A stretch of DNA of 38,281 nt from an uncultured Gammaproteobacteria bacterium (GTDB taxonomy: Bacteria; Pseudomonadota; Gammaproteobacteria; Pseudomonadales; Pseudohongiellaceae). How positions within the stretch are numbered: position 1 is the first letter of the stretch; the number at the start of each line of letters is the position of its first letter. The translations under genes were made by a program, and so were the position numbers. Under the pieces are notes generated by a model, which had not been told where the DNA came from, searched no databases, and worked only from the letters and a program-made list of their open reading frames with translations. Shown here one piece after another: positions 7,992 through 16,035 of the stretch. Location: the NCBI GenBank assembly GCA_913061515.1, contig CAJXSF010000033.1:1-38281 (forward strand), in the 5' to 3' direction.

Positions 7992-10900
7992 ATGGCGAGC
8001 GCAGCGGAGATTGCCTTTCAGAACGAAATGATTCAGCAACTATTGAGCAACGGTTGGCGCCTTGGCAAGCCCGAAGGGTATAACCGTGAATTAGCCCTAT
8101 ACTCTGAAGACGTGCTTGGCTTTGTTAAAGATACTCAAGACACGCAATGGCAGAAGTACCTTACGCTTTACCCCAATAATCCCGAGCAAAAATTTCTAGA
8201 GCGCGTCGCCTCGCAGCTTAACAAAGCAGACCCCAATGCCGCCAATAAAGACATGCGCACCTTTGGCACTCTAGGTGTATTGCGTCACGAGCTGCGTGAC
8301 CGGGGCACCCGTTTTAGTCTTTGTCAGTTTAAACCCGAGCATGATCTCAACCCCGATACCTTGGCTCGTTATAGCAAAAATCGTTTGCGGGTAGTGCCGG
8401 AGCTGGTGTACTCCCCGTGGGCTACCGAGGCGCATGAGCTTGAGACGGGCGCTCGGGCAAAAAAGTGGCGTATCGACTTGGTGCTGTTTGTGAATGGTCT
8501 ACCGGTGGCCACCCTGGAGCTAAAATCCGAGTTCAAGCAGTCGGTTGAAAACGCCATCAAGCAGTACAAGACCACCCGATTTCCTATCGACCCAGTCACT
8601 AAGAAAGCAGAGCCCCTACTGACTTTCAAGCGCGGAGCGTTGGTGCATTTCGCGGTTAGCCAGTATGAAGTGTATATGGCCACTCGCTTGGAGGGGGATG
8701 ATACCTACTTTCTCCCTTTCAATAAGGGTAGCGCTGACGGTGGTGCGGGCAACGCAGTACCCGAGGACATCAATCAATATGCTACTGACTATTTGTGGAA
8801 CGAAGTGCTGCTGCCAGACAATCTGCTCAAGATTCTAGCGCGTTTTGTGCATCTAGAGATTGTAGAAAAAGAGGACTGGGATGGCCGCAAATACAAGAAA
8901 GAAACCCTGATCTTCCCCCGCTACCATCAATGGGATGTGGTGAATAAACTGGTGGACGCGGCACGTAGCGAAGGGCCTGGGCACAAATATCTGATCCAGC
9001 ATAGCGCGGGTTCCGGCAAGTCCAACTCGATCGCGTGGGCGGCGCATCAACTCTCCTCATTGCACAACGCCAAGGGCAATAAGCTATTCGATTCCATCAT
9101 CGTCGTCACCGACAGAACCGTGCTGGATGATCAGTTGCAGGAAACGATCTCCCAGTTCACCAGCGTCGAAGGGGTTGTTGGGCGCATCAATCGAGATGAG
9201 GGCGATGGCTCAAAATCAGAGAAGCTCGCCAAGGCGCTAGAGGCCTCACAGCCGATTATCATTGTCACCATTCAGACTTTCCCCTATGTGCTCAAAGCCA
9301 TAGAGGATAATGTCAGCCTGAAAGAGCGACACTATGCGGTCATTGCCGACGAGGCACATTCTTCACAGTCGGGCTCGACTGCCCGGCAGCTTAAAGAGGT
9401 GTTGATGATCGATGCGAAGGAGGCAGGTGAAGACGAATTGAACTCAGAGGATATCCTCGACGCCGCCGTTGCCTCACGCCGCGTCTCCAGCAACCTGAGC
9501 TATCTGGCGTTTACGGCGACCCCCAAGACGAAGACGCTCGAATTGTTTGGCCGAGTGCCCAACCCACAAGAGGCTCCCTCAAAGACCAATAAACCCGAGG
9601 CGTTTCATGTTTACAGCATGCGTCAGGCGATTGAGGAAGGCTTTATTCTGGATGTGCTGAAGAACTACACAAACTATAAGGTCGCCTATAACTTGGCGAT
9701 GAAGATACAAGAGGCCGACCAAGAAGTTGATAGCAAGCGAGCCCAAGTAAAACTCAACCAATGGGTGCGGCTGCATGATTACAACATCAGCCAAAAGGTT
9801 CAGGTCATCGTCGAGCACTTCAAAGACAATGTCATGGCGCTACTCAACGGCAATGCGAAGGCGATGGTGGTTACCAGCGGCAGGAAAGAAGCCGTGCGTT
9901 ATAAGCACGGCTTCGACAAGTACATCGCGGAGAAGGGCTACGCGGGTTTGGTCGCGATGGTGGCCTTTTCCGGCGAGGTCGAGTTTACAGAGAGGGATCC
10001 AAACAGCACGGGCATACTCGGGGAAAAGTTCACCGAAACCAATATGAATCCGAACCTGAAGGGGCGGGATATGCGCAAGGCCTTCGACTCGGATGACTAC
10101 CAGGTGATGATCGTCGCGAACAAGTTCCAGACCGGGTTTGATCAACCCAAACTCTGCGCCATGTACGTGGATAAGAAGCTAGGCGGCGTGGAGTGCGTGC
10201 AGACGCTGTCGCGCTTAAACCGTGTTTACCCAGGCAAGGCTGAAACGGGCACCTTCGTGTTGGATTTCTTCAATGAGCCAGACGATATCCTCAAGGCATT
10301 TCAGCCCTATTATCAGACAGCAGAGCTCGACGACGTATCCGACCCTGACCTGATCTTCGACCTGTTCGACAAGCTGCGCGCCTCGGGTATCTTTACATGG
10401 AGGGAGGTGGAGCAGTTTTGCGAGGCATTCTTCATCAAGACGAAGAGCAATGCCGCGATTGCGAATATCTGCAAGCCTGCGGTCGAGCGCTGGCAGAAAC
10501 GCTATAAGTCGGCCATTGATGCCTATAAGCGAGCCAAGAACATCTTCGAGCGCACCAAGCAGTCGGACGACCCTGTGTTGATTGCCAATGCGGAGAACAG
10601 CTTTAAAGAGTGCAAAGAAGAGAAAGATGCGCTGGAGATATTCAAGAAAGACTTAGGCACCTTCGTGCGCTTCTACGAATTTATGTCCCAGATCGTCGAC
10701 TATGACGACAAGGAGCTAGAGAAGCTCAGCCTCTATGCGCGCAACTTGCGACCAATGCTGCGCGAGTCCTTAGTGGAGGAGGAAGATGTCGATCTCAGCA
10801 ACGTAGTGTTGAGCCATTACAGGCTGTCCGCTATCCGTCAGCAAGACATTATGCTCAAGCAGAATACCGAAGACTATAAGTTAGTCCCAGGCGATGCCGC

Positions 10901-11240
10901 GGGCACGGCCAAGGCCAGAGATAAGAAGGAAGACTTACTTTCCAATATTATTGAAAGGCTGAATGAATTGTTTGTCACAGACAATCTGACTGAGAACGAT
11001 CTTGTAAGTTACGCCTACACCATCAGAGACAAAATAAGAGAGAACGCGCAGGTCATGATGCAAATCAATAGTAACTCGCCAGAACAGGCGATGCTGGGGG
11101 ATTTCTCGAAGGCTGTCGATGACGCCGTTCTCGATAGCGGTGAAGCTCACCAAAACCAGATGATGCAGCTTCTGTCGAATCCAGAGAAAGCCAAGGGCTT
11201 CGCTAAGATGATCTTTGAGTTAATCAAACTTAGTAGTTAA
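7992..11240 (+). CDS. hsdR: Type I restriction-modification system, restriction/translocase subunit R
   Basis: HsdR (1082 aa) cuts DNA after ATP-driven translocation when the HsdMS target is unmethylated. The N-terminal PD-(D/E)xK nuclease shows D162 and E176-L-K178 (sequence LATLELK-like, here ATLELKSE). The SF2 motor follows: Walker A AGSGKS at 339-344, DEAH at 453-456, FTATPK, and later SRLNRVYPG-type motif VI. The C-terminal ~250 residues are a helical region for complex assembly. No frameshift or stop is seen. It begins 12 bases after the HEPN-like gene, so its expression is likely tied to the MNT/HEPN operator. It is the last plus-strand gene of the island. Confidence 0.96.
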   Translation: MASAAEIAFQNEMIQQLLSNGWRLGKPEGYNRELALYSEDVLGFVKDTQDTQWQKYLTLYPNNPEQKFLERVASQLNKADPNAANKDMRTFGTLGVLRHELRDRGTRFSLCQFKPEHDLNPDTLARYSKNRLRVVPELVYSPWATEAHELETGARAKKWRIDLVLFVNGLPVATLELKSEFKQSVENAIKQYKTTRFPIDPVTKKAEPLLTFKRGALVHFAVSQYEVYMATRLEGDDTYFLPFNKGSADGGAGNAVPEDINQYATDYLWNEVLLPDNLLKILARFVHLEIVEKEDWDGRKYKKETLIFPRYHQWDVVNKLVDAARSEGPGHKYLIQHSAGSGKSNSIAWAAHQLSSLHNAKGNKLFDSIIVVTDRTVLDDQLQETISQFTSVEGVVGRINRDEGDGSKSEKLAKALEASQPIIIVTIQTFPYVLKAIEDNVSLKERHYAVIADEAHSSQSGSTARQLKEVLMIDAKEAGEDELNSEDILDAAVASRRVSSNLSYLAFTATPKTKTLELFGRVPNPQEAPSKTNKPEAFHVYSMRQAIEEGFILDVLKNYTNYKVAYNLAMKIQEADQEVDSKRAQVKLNQWVRLHDYNISQKVQVIVEHFKDNVMALLNGNAKAMVVTSGRKEAVRYKHGFDKYIAEKGYAGLVAMVAFSGEVEFTERDPNSTGILGEKFTETNMNPNLKGRDMRKAFDSDDYQVMIVANKFQTGFDQPKLCAMYVDKKLGGVECVQTLSRLNRVYPGKAETGTFVLDFFNEPDDILKAFQPYYQTAELDDVSDPDLIFDLFDKLRASGIFTWREVEQFCEAFFIKTKSNAAIANICKPAVERWQKRYKSAIDAYKRAKNIFERTKQSDDPVLIANAENSFKECKEEKDALEIFKKDLGTFVRFYEFMSQIVDYDDKELEKLSLYARNLRPMLRESLVEEEDVDLSNVVLSHYRLSAIRQQDIMLKQNTEDYKLVPGDAAGTAKARDKKEDLLSNIIERLNELFVTDNLTENDLVSYAYTIRDKIRENAQVMMQINSNSPEQAMLGDFSKAVDDAVLDSGEAHQNQMMQLLSNPEKAKGFAKMIFELIKLSS

Positions 11241-11822
11241 GACGGCTTAAAAGTGACTAAGCGTTAATTGTGGGAGCAATTTTAGTACCTGCGCCTCGGG
11301 GCCCAAGCTAGTGGAGTTCAAGCGGCAATTCGCCTGTCGCAGTGCCTCAGAAGAACCTTAACAAAACTTAATATTGCAGAGATTTTCCTTCATCCGGCAG
11401 TGGCTAACAAAAGCTAACATCAACCGCATTGCATAACTCTCCTGATGAGTGGCCGGACTCTTGTCATCTAGTCGATAGCAGATGCTCTCAAAGTCTAAGT
11501 GTATAACGCGCAAAACCGCATAGTTACTGAACTAAGGCATCTCTCCTCTCATGCGAGCGTGCACCAATAACGGCTTACTATGTTAGGTTTTGTAAGGTTG
11601 CTGAATATGCCGAAAAACATCTTAAATACCCTTGGTTAAACCTTGGCACTTATGAACACCCTTCATAAATCAAAATTGATAGCTGGGTGCTAATAAGTTC
11701 AGAGAAGTCCTGCGCCAGGGTCTCCCGTAACGGTATCTTCCCACCGCTTATCCATTTTCTACAAAAATAACTTGTAGAATGTTGATCGTAGTTGACCTAT
11801 CCCCCTAGATTAGAACCCCCTG
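11241..11822. other. Gene-free stretch between the convergent arms of the island
   Basis: This 582-bp stretch separates hsdR from the minus-strand arm. No open frame of useful size, tRNA or clear intrinsic terminator is visible. An imperfect inverted pair occurs: AACCTTAACAAAACTTAA near 11354 and TGTTAGGTTTTGTAAGGTT near 11580. It is moderately AT-rich and may be the decayed join between two modules. Confidence 0.5.
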
Positions 11823-12998
11823 TCACTGTAAGTGGGGACATGACATTGAGAGCGCGTCTAATACTTGAGGCAATCCAATCAGGGGAATTGGATGATCGTA
11901 GGCTGAGAAACTAGGTGGAAAACTGTCGGGATAGCTTATTTTTATAGATAGGTCACCATTAATTTGCACCGCACGTCTGACAGCGTTGACAGGAATGCCT
12001 AGGCTGTACATGCTGTGGCCAGGGCCTGCAAAATAGAAAGGTTGTGGGCTTTGGGCCTTAACTATTTCGCCGTTCAATAGGATCGTAACAGGAATATCAA
12101 TAAGTTCACCGAAGTAGGGATGGCTAGATTCGAGTTGCTTGGACTGTCTAATAATTAGGCGCACATGCCCAGGGGAACCAAAGCTGGTAGGTCTGCTTTC
12201 ACAGCTCATCATAATTATGTCTTTGCTGGCGTCTGGTAATACAGACACCACATACCAATTCCGAATATTGGGACCTCGATTCCAAGGTCGTTGCTGAACT
12301 AAGCCATTTGAATTCACAATACCGAGCGCATACTGATCGGGTTCCTCAATCCAATTGACACTAATATCACTAGTGCGAGTGGCTATAGTGACAATTTCAG
12401 TAGATGCTCCCATGTACTCTACATAATTGGAAATTTCCGCAATAGTTTCTTGGGTCATTCTAACTGTTTGGTTGACTGGCAACGCGGCATTGGAGTCTAT
12501 CGAAATTTGGTGCAGGCCGTATTTACTCTCTAGACTCATGCTGCGCCTTACTCCTCCCAGGTATGCGTAGGCGCAAGCCGAAGCACAGATGCCTTCTTGG
12601 ATGACGTAGTCACTATTCGGACCACTTTCAATTACCCCAATGTGAGTATTGAAGCTATTTTTTCTTATAAACTCGCCAATTCTAAGACCACCAAGTAACG
12701 AACCTCCAGGGGAGTTGAATATTACCGTTGTATCTTGAAGTGCTGGGGTACTATTGTTCTCGATTAGTTTCATAAAAATTTCGGGCGTACTTTCTGTTAT
12801 ATCCCCGTCGGCAGCAATAATTCGACACTCAGGGCAGTCGGGCGTACCAAGGTAAGTTTGGAATTCCATTGGCAGAGAATACGCGAACTCTGCCATTAGT
12901 ATAGATAGAGAGAAAACAACGAGGCTGATGCTTAGTTGAGGAAAGCGAGAAATATTTTTGCTATCAGCAGCTTTCCGAAACTTTCTAATTTTCCGCAT
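11823..12998 (-). CDS. Secreted/periplasmic ClpP-fold protein (COG3904-like)
   Basis: The N terminus has a basic stretch followed by a hydrophobic segment (LSISLVVFSLSILMAEFAYS, ~22-41), a signal peptide or anchor. Residues ~58-170 show the ClpP/crotonase-like pattern of predicted periplasmic proteases: SPGGS (96-100), then CASAC (138-142, Ser140 in the nucleophile position), then GLHQ (His163). The following ~200 residues are unassigned. The family's substrates are unknown. Three in-frame ATGs lie at 13013, 13010 and 12998; the last is chosen because GGAG precedes it by six bases. It lies 167 bp downstream of a two-TM protein on the same strand and may work with it. Both are hypothetical cargo genes of the island. 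Confidence 0.7.
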   Translation of the reverse strand: MRKIRKFRKAADSKNISRFPQLSISLVVFSLSILMAEFAYSLPMEFQTYLGTPDCPECRIIAADGDITESTPEIFMKLIENNSTPALQDTTVIFNSPGGSLLGGLRIGEFIRKNSFNTHIGVIESGPNSDYVIQEGICASACAYAYLGGVRRSMSLESKYGLHQISIDSNAALPVNQTVRMTQETIAEISNYVEYMGASTEIVTIATRTSDISVNWIEEPDQYALGIVNSNGLVQQRPWNRGPNIRNWYVVSVLPDASKDIIMMSCESRPTSFGSPGHVRLIIRQSKQLESSHPYFGELIDIPVTILLNGEIVKAQSPQPFYFAGPGHSMYSLGIPVNAVRRAVQINGDLSIKISYPDSFPPSFSAYDHPIPLIGLPQVLDALSMSCPHLQ

Positions 12999-13165
12999 AT
13001 TGAACTCCATCATAAGGCTCTTTTCTAGGTGTGGATGCTTGCTAACAGCACTTTCGTAACGAATTCATTTGTCAAACCAGTGTGGGTGAGCGGGGAGCTT
13101 TTATCGCAACTTCTAAAGCGTTGAGAAAAACATGGCGGGCAATTTAACTCAATTGAGCAAAGTCC

Positions 13166-13843
13166 TTAATTTGTTTCGATTACTGTCTCTCTGTTATCTG
13201 GTCCAACCATCTTGAGTTTGAGGTATTTGTTATCGTGGTTCTCGATCCAGTAGGCTTTGAAGCCTTGTTCGACAATATGCGTGTAACCATGGCTATCTTT
13301 AAACACAGCAACTACAGAAAAAAATGGCGTTTTAATCGCTTCGATCTTGTCTTCAGCGCGTTCAATTTCAAAGCTGTGCCTAAAAGGCTGTGTTTCGGTT
13401 TTCGTCTCCGGGATGGTGACTCCTGGAAAGTCTGCGACCTCACTTAATATATCACTAAGAGATATATTTTCATCTTTTGAGCTTTTAATTCGGTAAGTGA
13501 ATTTCGCGTTTAATGCAGGCGGCTTTCCAAAATTTCGCCAAAGCATATTACAACTAAGGTCGTATGATAAAAGTTCGCTGTCAAAGCGACGAGGATCAAG
13601 ATTCTTTGGGCCTTCACATACAAGAAAGGGTCTGTTTGCTCTTAATTGTAGAGTAATTATTCGATTGTTATCTTCAGCAGCCCTTAGAGTTTTTAGGAGG
13701 AATATTGCTGCTATTGCGGCTACTAATGTTGAGCTTATAGTAGCTAAAGCGGTAATCCACTCGGGCGTCATTTGTGAGCTCCACTCTGGAAGGGGGATTA
13801 AAAAACATATAATGGCCCATGCCATAAGAAACCAAACATGCAT
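13166..13843 (-). CDS. Hypothetical two-TM membrane protein
   Basis: I do not recognise a named family. Two hydrophobic segments (residues ~3-20 and ~30-52) are followed by a short basic/acidic stretch and a ~165-residue soluble part with mixed beta-like sequence, probably cytoplasmic. The layout, TM hairpin then LKTLRAAEDNN and an ANRPFL motif, is common among uncharacterised bacterial membrane proteins. AAGG lies just before the ATG; a start at residue 25 (MTPEWITAL) is possible but would drop the first TM. It is the upstream member of a pair with the ClpP-like gene. Confidence 0.65.
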   Translation of the reverse strand: MHVWFLMAWAIICFLIPLPEWSSQMTPEWITALATISSTLVAAIAAIFLLKTLRAAEDNNRIITLQLRANRPFLVCEGPKNLDPRRFDSELLSYDLSCNMLWRNFGKPPALNAKFTYRIKSSKDENISLSDILSEVADFPGVTIPETKTETQPFRHSFEIERAEDKIEAIKTPFFSVVAVFKDSHGYTHIVEQGFKAYWIENHDNKYLKLKMVGPDNRETVIETN

Positions 13844-13984
13844 ACCTTGCTGCTCGTGAGAAGATGGGTTTATTCTATGGTAGCTTATTTTTCTACAAAA
13901 TCCCTCTTTGTATGGGGCCTACGAAACTAAGGTTAAGTGATCATTTGGATAAGGCAGTTACCGGATTCAGTTTTTGAAGTGTTG

Positions 13985-14063
13985 GCTCTAACTCCCGTGT
14001 TTCTTGCCTTCAGGCGAGCCTTGTCTTGAGGCTGGAAAGGGCCTGCAAGCAGGGAGTTGGAGC
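13985..14063. other. 79-bp cloverleaf-like palindromic element
   Basis: GCTCTAACTCCC (13985-13996) pairs with GGGAGTTGGAGC (14052-14063), 12 bp with one G-T pair. Three small hairpins lie inside: GCCT-TC-AGGC (14006-14015), GCCT...AGGC (14018-14032) and CCTGC-AA-GCAGG (14042-14053). The result is a four-arm fold the size of a tRNA but without tRNA consensus bases. It could be a small RNA, a mobile palindrome or a protein-binding site. The rest of the 13844-14309 gap has only the tRNA remnant below. Confidence 0.5.
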
Positions 14064-14133
14064 GTGCAAGCGAAATATGACTAGATTCTCAGAAGCGTTT
14101 CGTCTTTAACGTGCTGATATATTGTTATAAAGG

Positions 14134-14180
14134 TGGTGGCCCACCAGGGCTCGAACCTAGTGCAAGCGGATTGTGAGTCA
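14134..14180 (-). pseudogene. Degenerate 3' half of a tRNA (possible old attachment-site scar)
   Basis: Read on the minus strand the segment ends in GGGCCACCA, preceded by a T arm (CTAGG-TTCGAGC-CCTGG) and by GACTCACAATCCG, which resembles the anticodon arm GACTCATAATCCG of CAU-type tRNAs (Ile2 or Met) with one change in the anticodon. The anticodon stem no longer pairs fully and no D arm or 5' acceptor strand lies upstream. The retained part, anticodon loop to CCA, is the same part duplicated at the island's own att sites. Confidence 0.55.
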
Positions 14181-14309
14181 ATGGAACAGCTCCCGATTTT
14201 AGGCTCTAACTCTAAGAATTCTGAAGGTTTTCCTTTCTGCGAACCTACACTTCCAAACCTAACCGACGCATATCCGAGCCGGATTAGGCAATAGTAAGGT
14301 CCCAATTTT

Positions 14310-14550
14310 CTAGAGACCTTGTAGCTTGCTAAAATACTGCTTTTCCATCACTTCAGGAGATAGTCGGTTGTTTGTACCATGATTGCGTCGAGGATTGTAG
14401 AACCACTCTATGCAGTCAAAGATCTCCGATCTAGCATCATCCCTTGTTTTGTAGACTCTCCGTTTTACTCGGTTTTTCTTGAGCAAAGAGAAGAAGGGTT
14501 CGGCAACTGTGTTTGTAATCCCCCCCCCCTCTCCATGTTGCCTCCGATAT
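14310..14550 (-). pseudogene. IS3-family transposase OrfB, C-terminal remnant
   Basis: NTVAEPFFSLLKKNRVKRR and the downstream EIFDCIEWFYNPRRNHG match the C-terminal DDE-domain end of IS3-type OrfB (usual form DNAVAESFFSLLKKE...FYNPxRRHG), including the final catalytic Glu of AEPFF. Only about 75 residues remain. Upstream, the reading frame is displaced at a run of ten G (plus-strand C10 at 14520-14529): the expected MSRKG-like sequence appears as NMERG in another frame. No terminal inverted repeats were found. It is a dead fragment next to the Gp2-like gene. Confidence 0.8.
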
Positions 14551-14634
14551 TTTTTACCGAAATCATTAGATAAACAGAAAAATTGAAAACTCACGAAATC
14601 TCATTCTCTGAGAGAGAAATGCTTGAGCTTCAAC

Positions 14635-15240
14635 CTAGTTGCTGCACGTTCTCGGCTTCAAACGACTGAACGAAAAATCATTGGTTGCTGGCAATCGATC
14701 TTTTTTCGTGCTCGTTTTAGCGAGATAGCTTAAGTGATAGAACACATCCTGCAGCTTTTGCTGGTCATGCCGGTTTAGCATATGCGCAAGCGTAAATGAC
14801 GCGGTTGGATAATTCCGGCTATCAAGAATTTCATTTATTAGCTCTTGTACTCCGCCGATCCACCTTACTTTGTTGCCATCAAAAAATAGGGCTATGTGAT
14901 AATGTTGAATGCTCGACTTTCCGGTCTCTCTTACCCAGCCCCCAGATACGCGGCACTTGTCATAGCGACTAAAGAGCCTTTTTTTGAATACTGCCATCAA
15001 TCTTGACACTCCTCTATTTTTCGTTTCATGTTCGTGGCAGTGGACTACAAACTGCACAACAAACACTTTGCAGTGGTAGCTCAGCATGGCAGAAAGATTG
15101 GCTTCGATTGCATTCAGAATTTCTACGAAACATCCTTTCTTCGTGGTTTTTCTGGTGTTAATTAGATATTCGCGCCCTGCTATCTGGATAGCGTTATCCA
15201 GCGTTACTCGCTTCACTGAATGTTCGCTCAAAGACCACAT
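14635..15240 (-). CDS. Inovirus Gp2 / YagK-YfjJ-type protein (possible replication protein), probably lacking its N terminus
   Basis: The central part (KVFVVQFVVHCHEHETKN, then GGWVRETGKSSIQHYHIALF) matches the inovirus Gp2/YagK-YfjJ C-terminal family found in filamentous phages and P4-like islands. The HYH motif recalls the metal-binding HUH motif of rolling-circle replication proteins, though a catalytic role is inferred. The ATG at 15240 has no good ribosome site and a stop lies 24 bases upstream in frame. A second frame (15194-15430) with a strong ribosome site overlaps by 47 bases and may hold the true N terminus, so this gene may be frameshifted. Its neighbours are a Cys-rich protein and an AlpA-like protein. 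Confidence 0.75.
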   Translation of the reverse strand: MWSLSEHSVKRVTLDNAIQIAGREYLINTRKTTKKGCFVEILNAIEANLSAMLSYHCKVFVVQFVVHCHEHETKNRGVSRLMAVFKKRLFSRYDKCRVSGGWVRETGKSSIQHYHIALFFDGNKVRWIGGVQELINEILDSRNYPTASFTLAHMLNRHDQQKLQDVFYHLSYLAKTSTKKDRLPATNDFSFSRLKPRTCSN

Positions 15241-15430
15241 CCGTGTAAGTCGTTGAGAAAAGCTCTAGATAGTATGGATAGATAATATTAAAAACCGAGT
15301 TCGGTAGGTTTCTATTGTTTCGATCGTGGCCTTGCCATTTGCGGCTAGAGCGATACCGAGTCAAATAAAAACGGGGGTAGAATTTCGGGTTAAACAATAG
15401 TCGTTGACTTAGGGTGGTATTAACTTGCAT
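15194..15430 (-). CDS. Small ORF overlapping the Gp2-like gene; possible frameshifted N terminus of it
   Basis: This frame encodes 78 residues, basic and aromatic-rich at the start (FNPKFYPRFYLTRYRSSRKW). It has GGGAGG four bases before its ATG, and the ATG overlaps the stop region of the Cys-rich gene, a typical coupled arrangement. It ends inside the start of the Gp2-like frame, which lies +1 to it. The better initiation signal here, and the lack of one at 15240, suggest the two were one ~265-residue protein. No independent function is recognised. Confidence 0.45.
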   Translation of the reverse strand: MQVNTTLSQRLLFNPKFYPRFYLTRYRSSRKWQGHDRNNRNLPNSVFNIIYPYYLELFSTTYTDVVFERTFSEASNAG

Positions 15431-15668
15431 CTAGCCTCCCGCACTCCACGCCGCTATCTGGAATTGATGGGTTTTCGCTATTTTGAGAAGATTTAAGCGA
15501 TTTGCTGCCTGGTCTTGATGCCTTGATAGTGCGAGGCCTAAATGGGTAGAGGTTGCAGCCTAGGTTGCTACATTTTTCAGTTTGCTCTCTCCATGTTCCA
15601 GATCCTGCATATCGATCGAAAATACACTCTTTGCAATGTTTCTCGATTGCTGTTTTCCGGCTATTCAT
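15420..15668 (-). CDS. Small Cys-containing protein, putative zinc-binding, island-associated
   Basis: This gene encodes 82 residues with four cysteines in the pattern HCKECIFD...KCSNLGCNLYPFRP, likely a zinc site, and a basic/Ser-rich tail. I recall similar small proteins next to integrase/Gp2 genes in marine gammaproteobacteria, but no function is known to me. The ATG at 15668 overlaps the stop of the AlpA-like gene (ATGA) and has AGGAG five bases upstream, so translation is coupled. Confidence 0.65.
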   Translation of the reverse strand: MNSRKTAIEKHCKECIFDRYAGSGTWREQTEKCSNLGCNLYPFRPRTIKASRPGSKSLKSSQNSENPSIPDSGVECGRLDAS

Positions 15669-15928
15669 TTGATCTCCTGGGCGCAATGCGCTTCGGCGGT
15701 ATTCTGAAACTCAGGAAATTGGTCGCGAAATGTGAGGAGAGTAGATAACTTGTATTTGGCGCTGCGCCCCATTTTTATGAACTTAGGAGCGGGGCGACCG
15801 AAAAGTTGGCCGGTATAGCGTGATTGTTTCATCGAGGAGTTAGTAGAGCCTAGGACCTTGGCTGCCTCGGTGTCTCCAAGCAGGGGGTCCACTTGGTCGA
15901 AACTTGGGGTTGTTGCTTGATCGTTCAT
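15665..15928 (-). CDS. AlpA/excisionase-like helix-turn-helix protein
   Basis: The 87-residue protein has the layout of AlpA/MerR-like excisionases: LLGDTEAAKVLG (helix 1-turn), an RYTGQLFGR stretch, then PAPKFIKMGRSAKYKLSTLLTFRDQ (wing and C-terminal helix). Such proteins switch on the integrase or direct excision in P4-like elements. The ATG at 15928 follows GGAG by seven bases; an in-frame TTG six bases upstream is less likely. It leads a minus-strand operon with the Cys-rich and Gp2-like genes. It is the best candidate for the island's excision factor, acting on the terminal GGACTTAA repeats. Confidence 0.7.
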   Translation of the reverse strand: MNDQATTPSFDQVDPLLGDTEAAKVLGSTNSSMKQSRYTGQLFGRPAPKFIKMGRSAKYKLSTLLTFRDQFPEFQNTAEAHCAQEIK

Positions 15929-16035
15929 AGTCAATCTCCGTAGTAATTACCTGGGATTGAATGCTATGACTGTATAGGAATATGTTCGGGGTACACTTTG
16001 AGTGTTAAATTTGTCCCTAAATCGCATACGCTATT

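Noticed and set aside
13985..14063. Integron attC site
   Set aside because: The four-arm palindrome recalls attC, but the outer boxes do not fit RYYYAAC / GTTRRRY and no integron integrase is present.
14081..14305. Minus-strand open frame of 74 codons
   Set aside because: It runs through the tRNA remnant and has no recognisable domain or good ribosome site.
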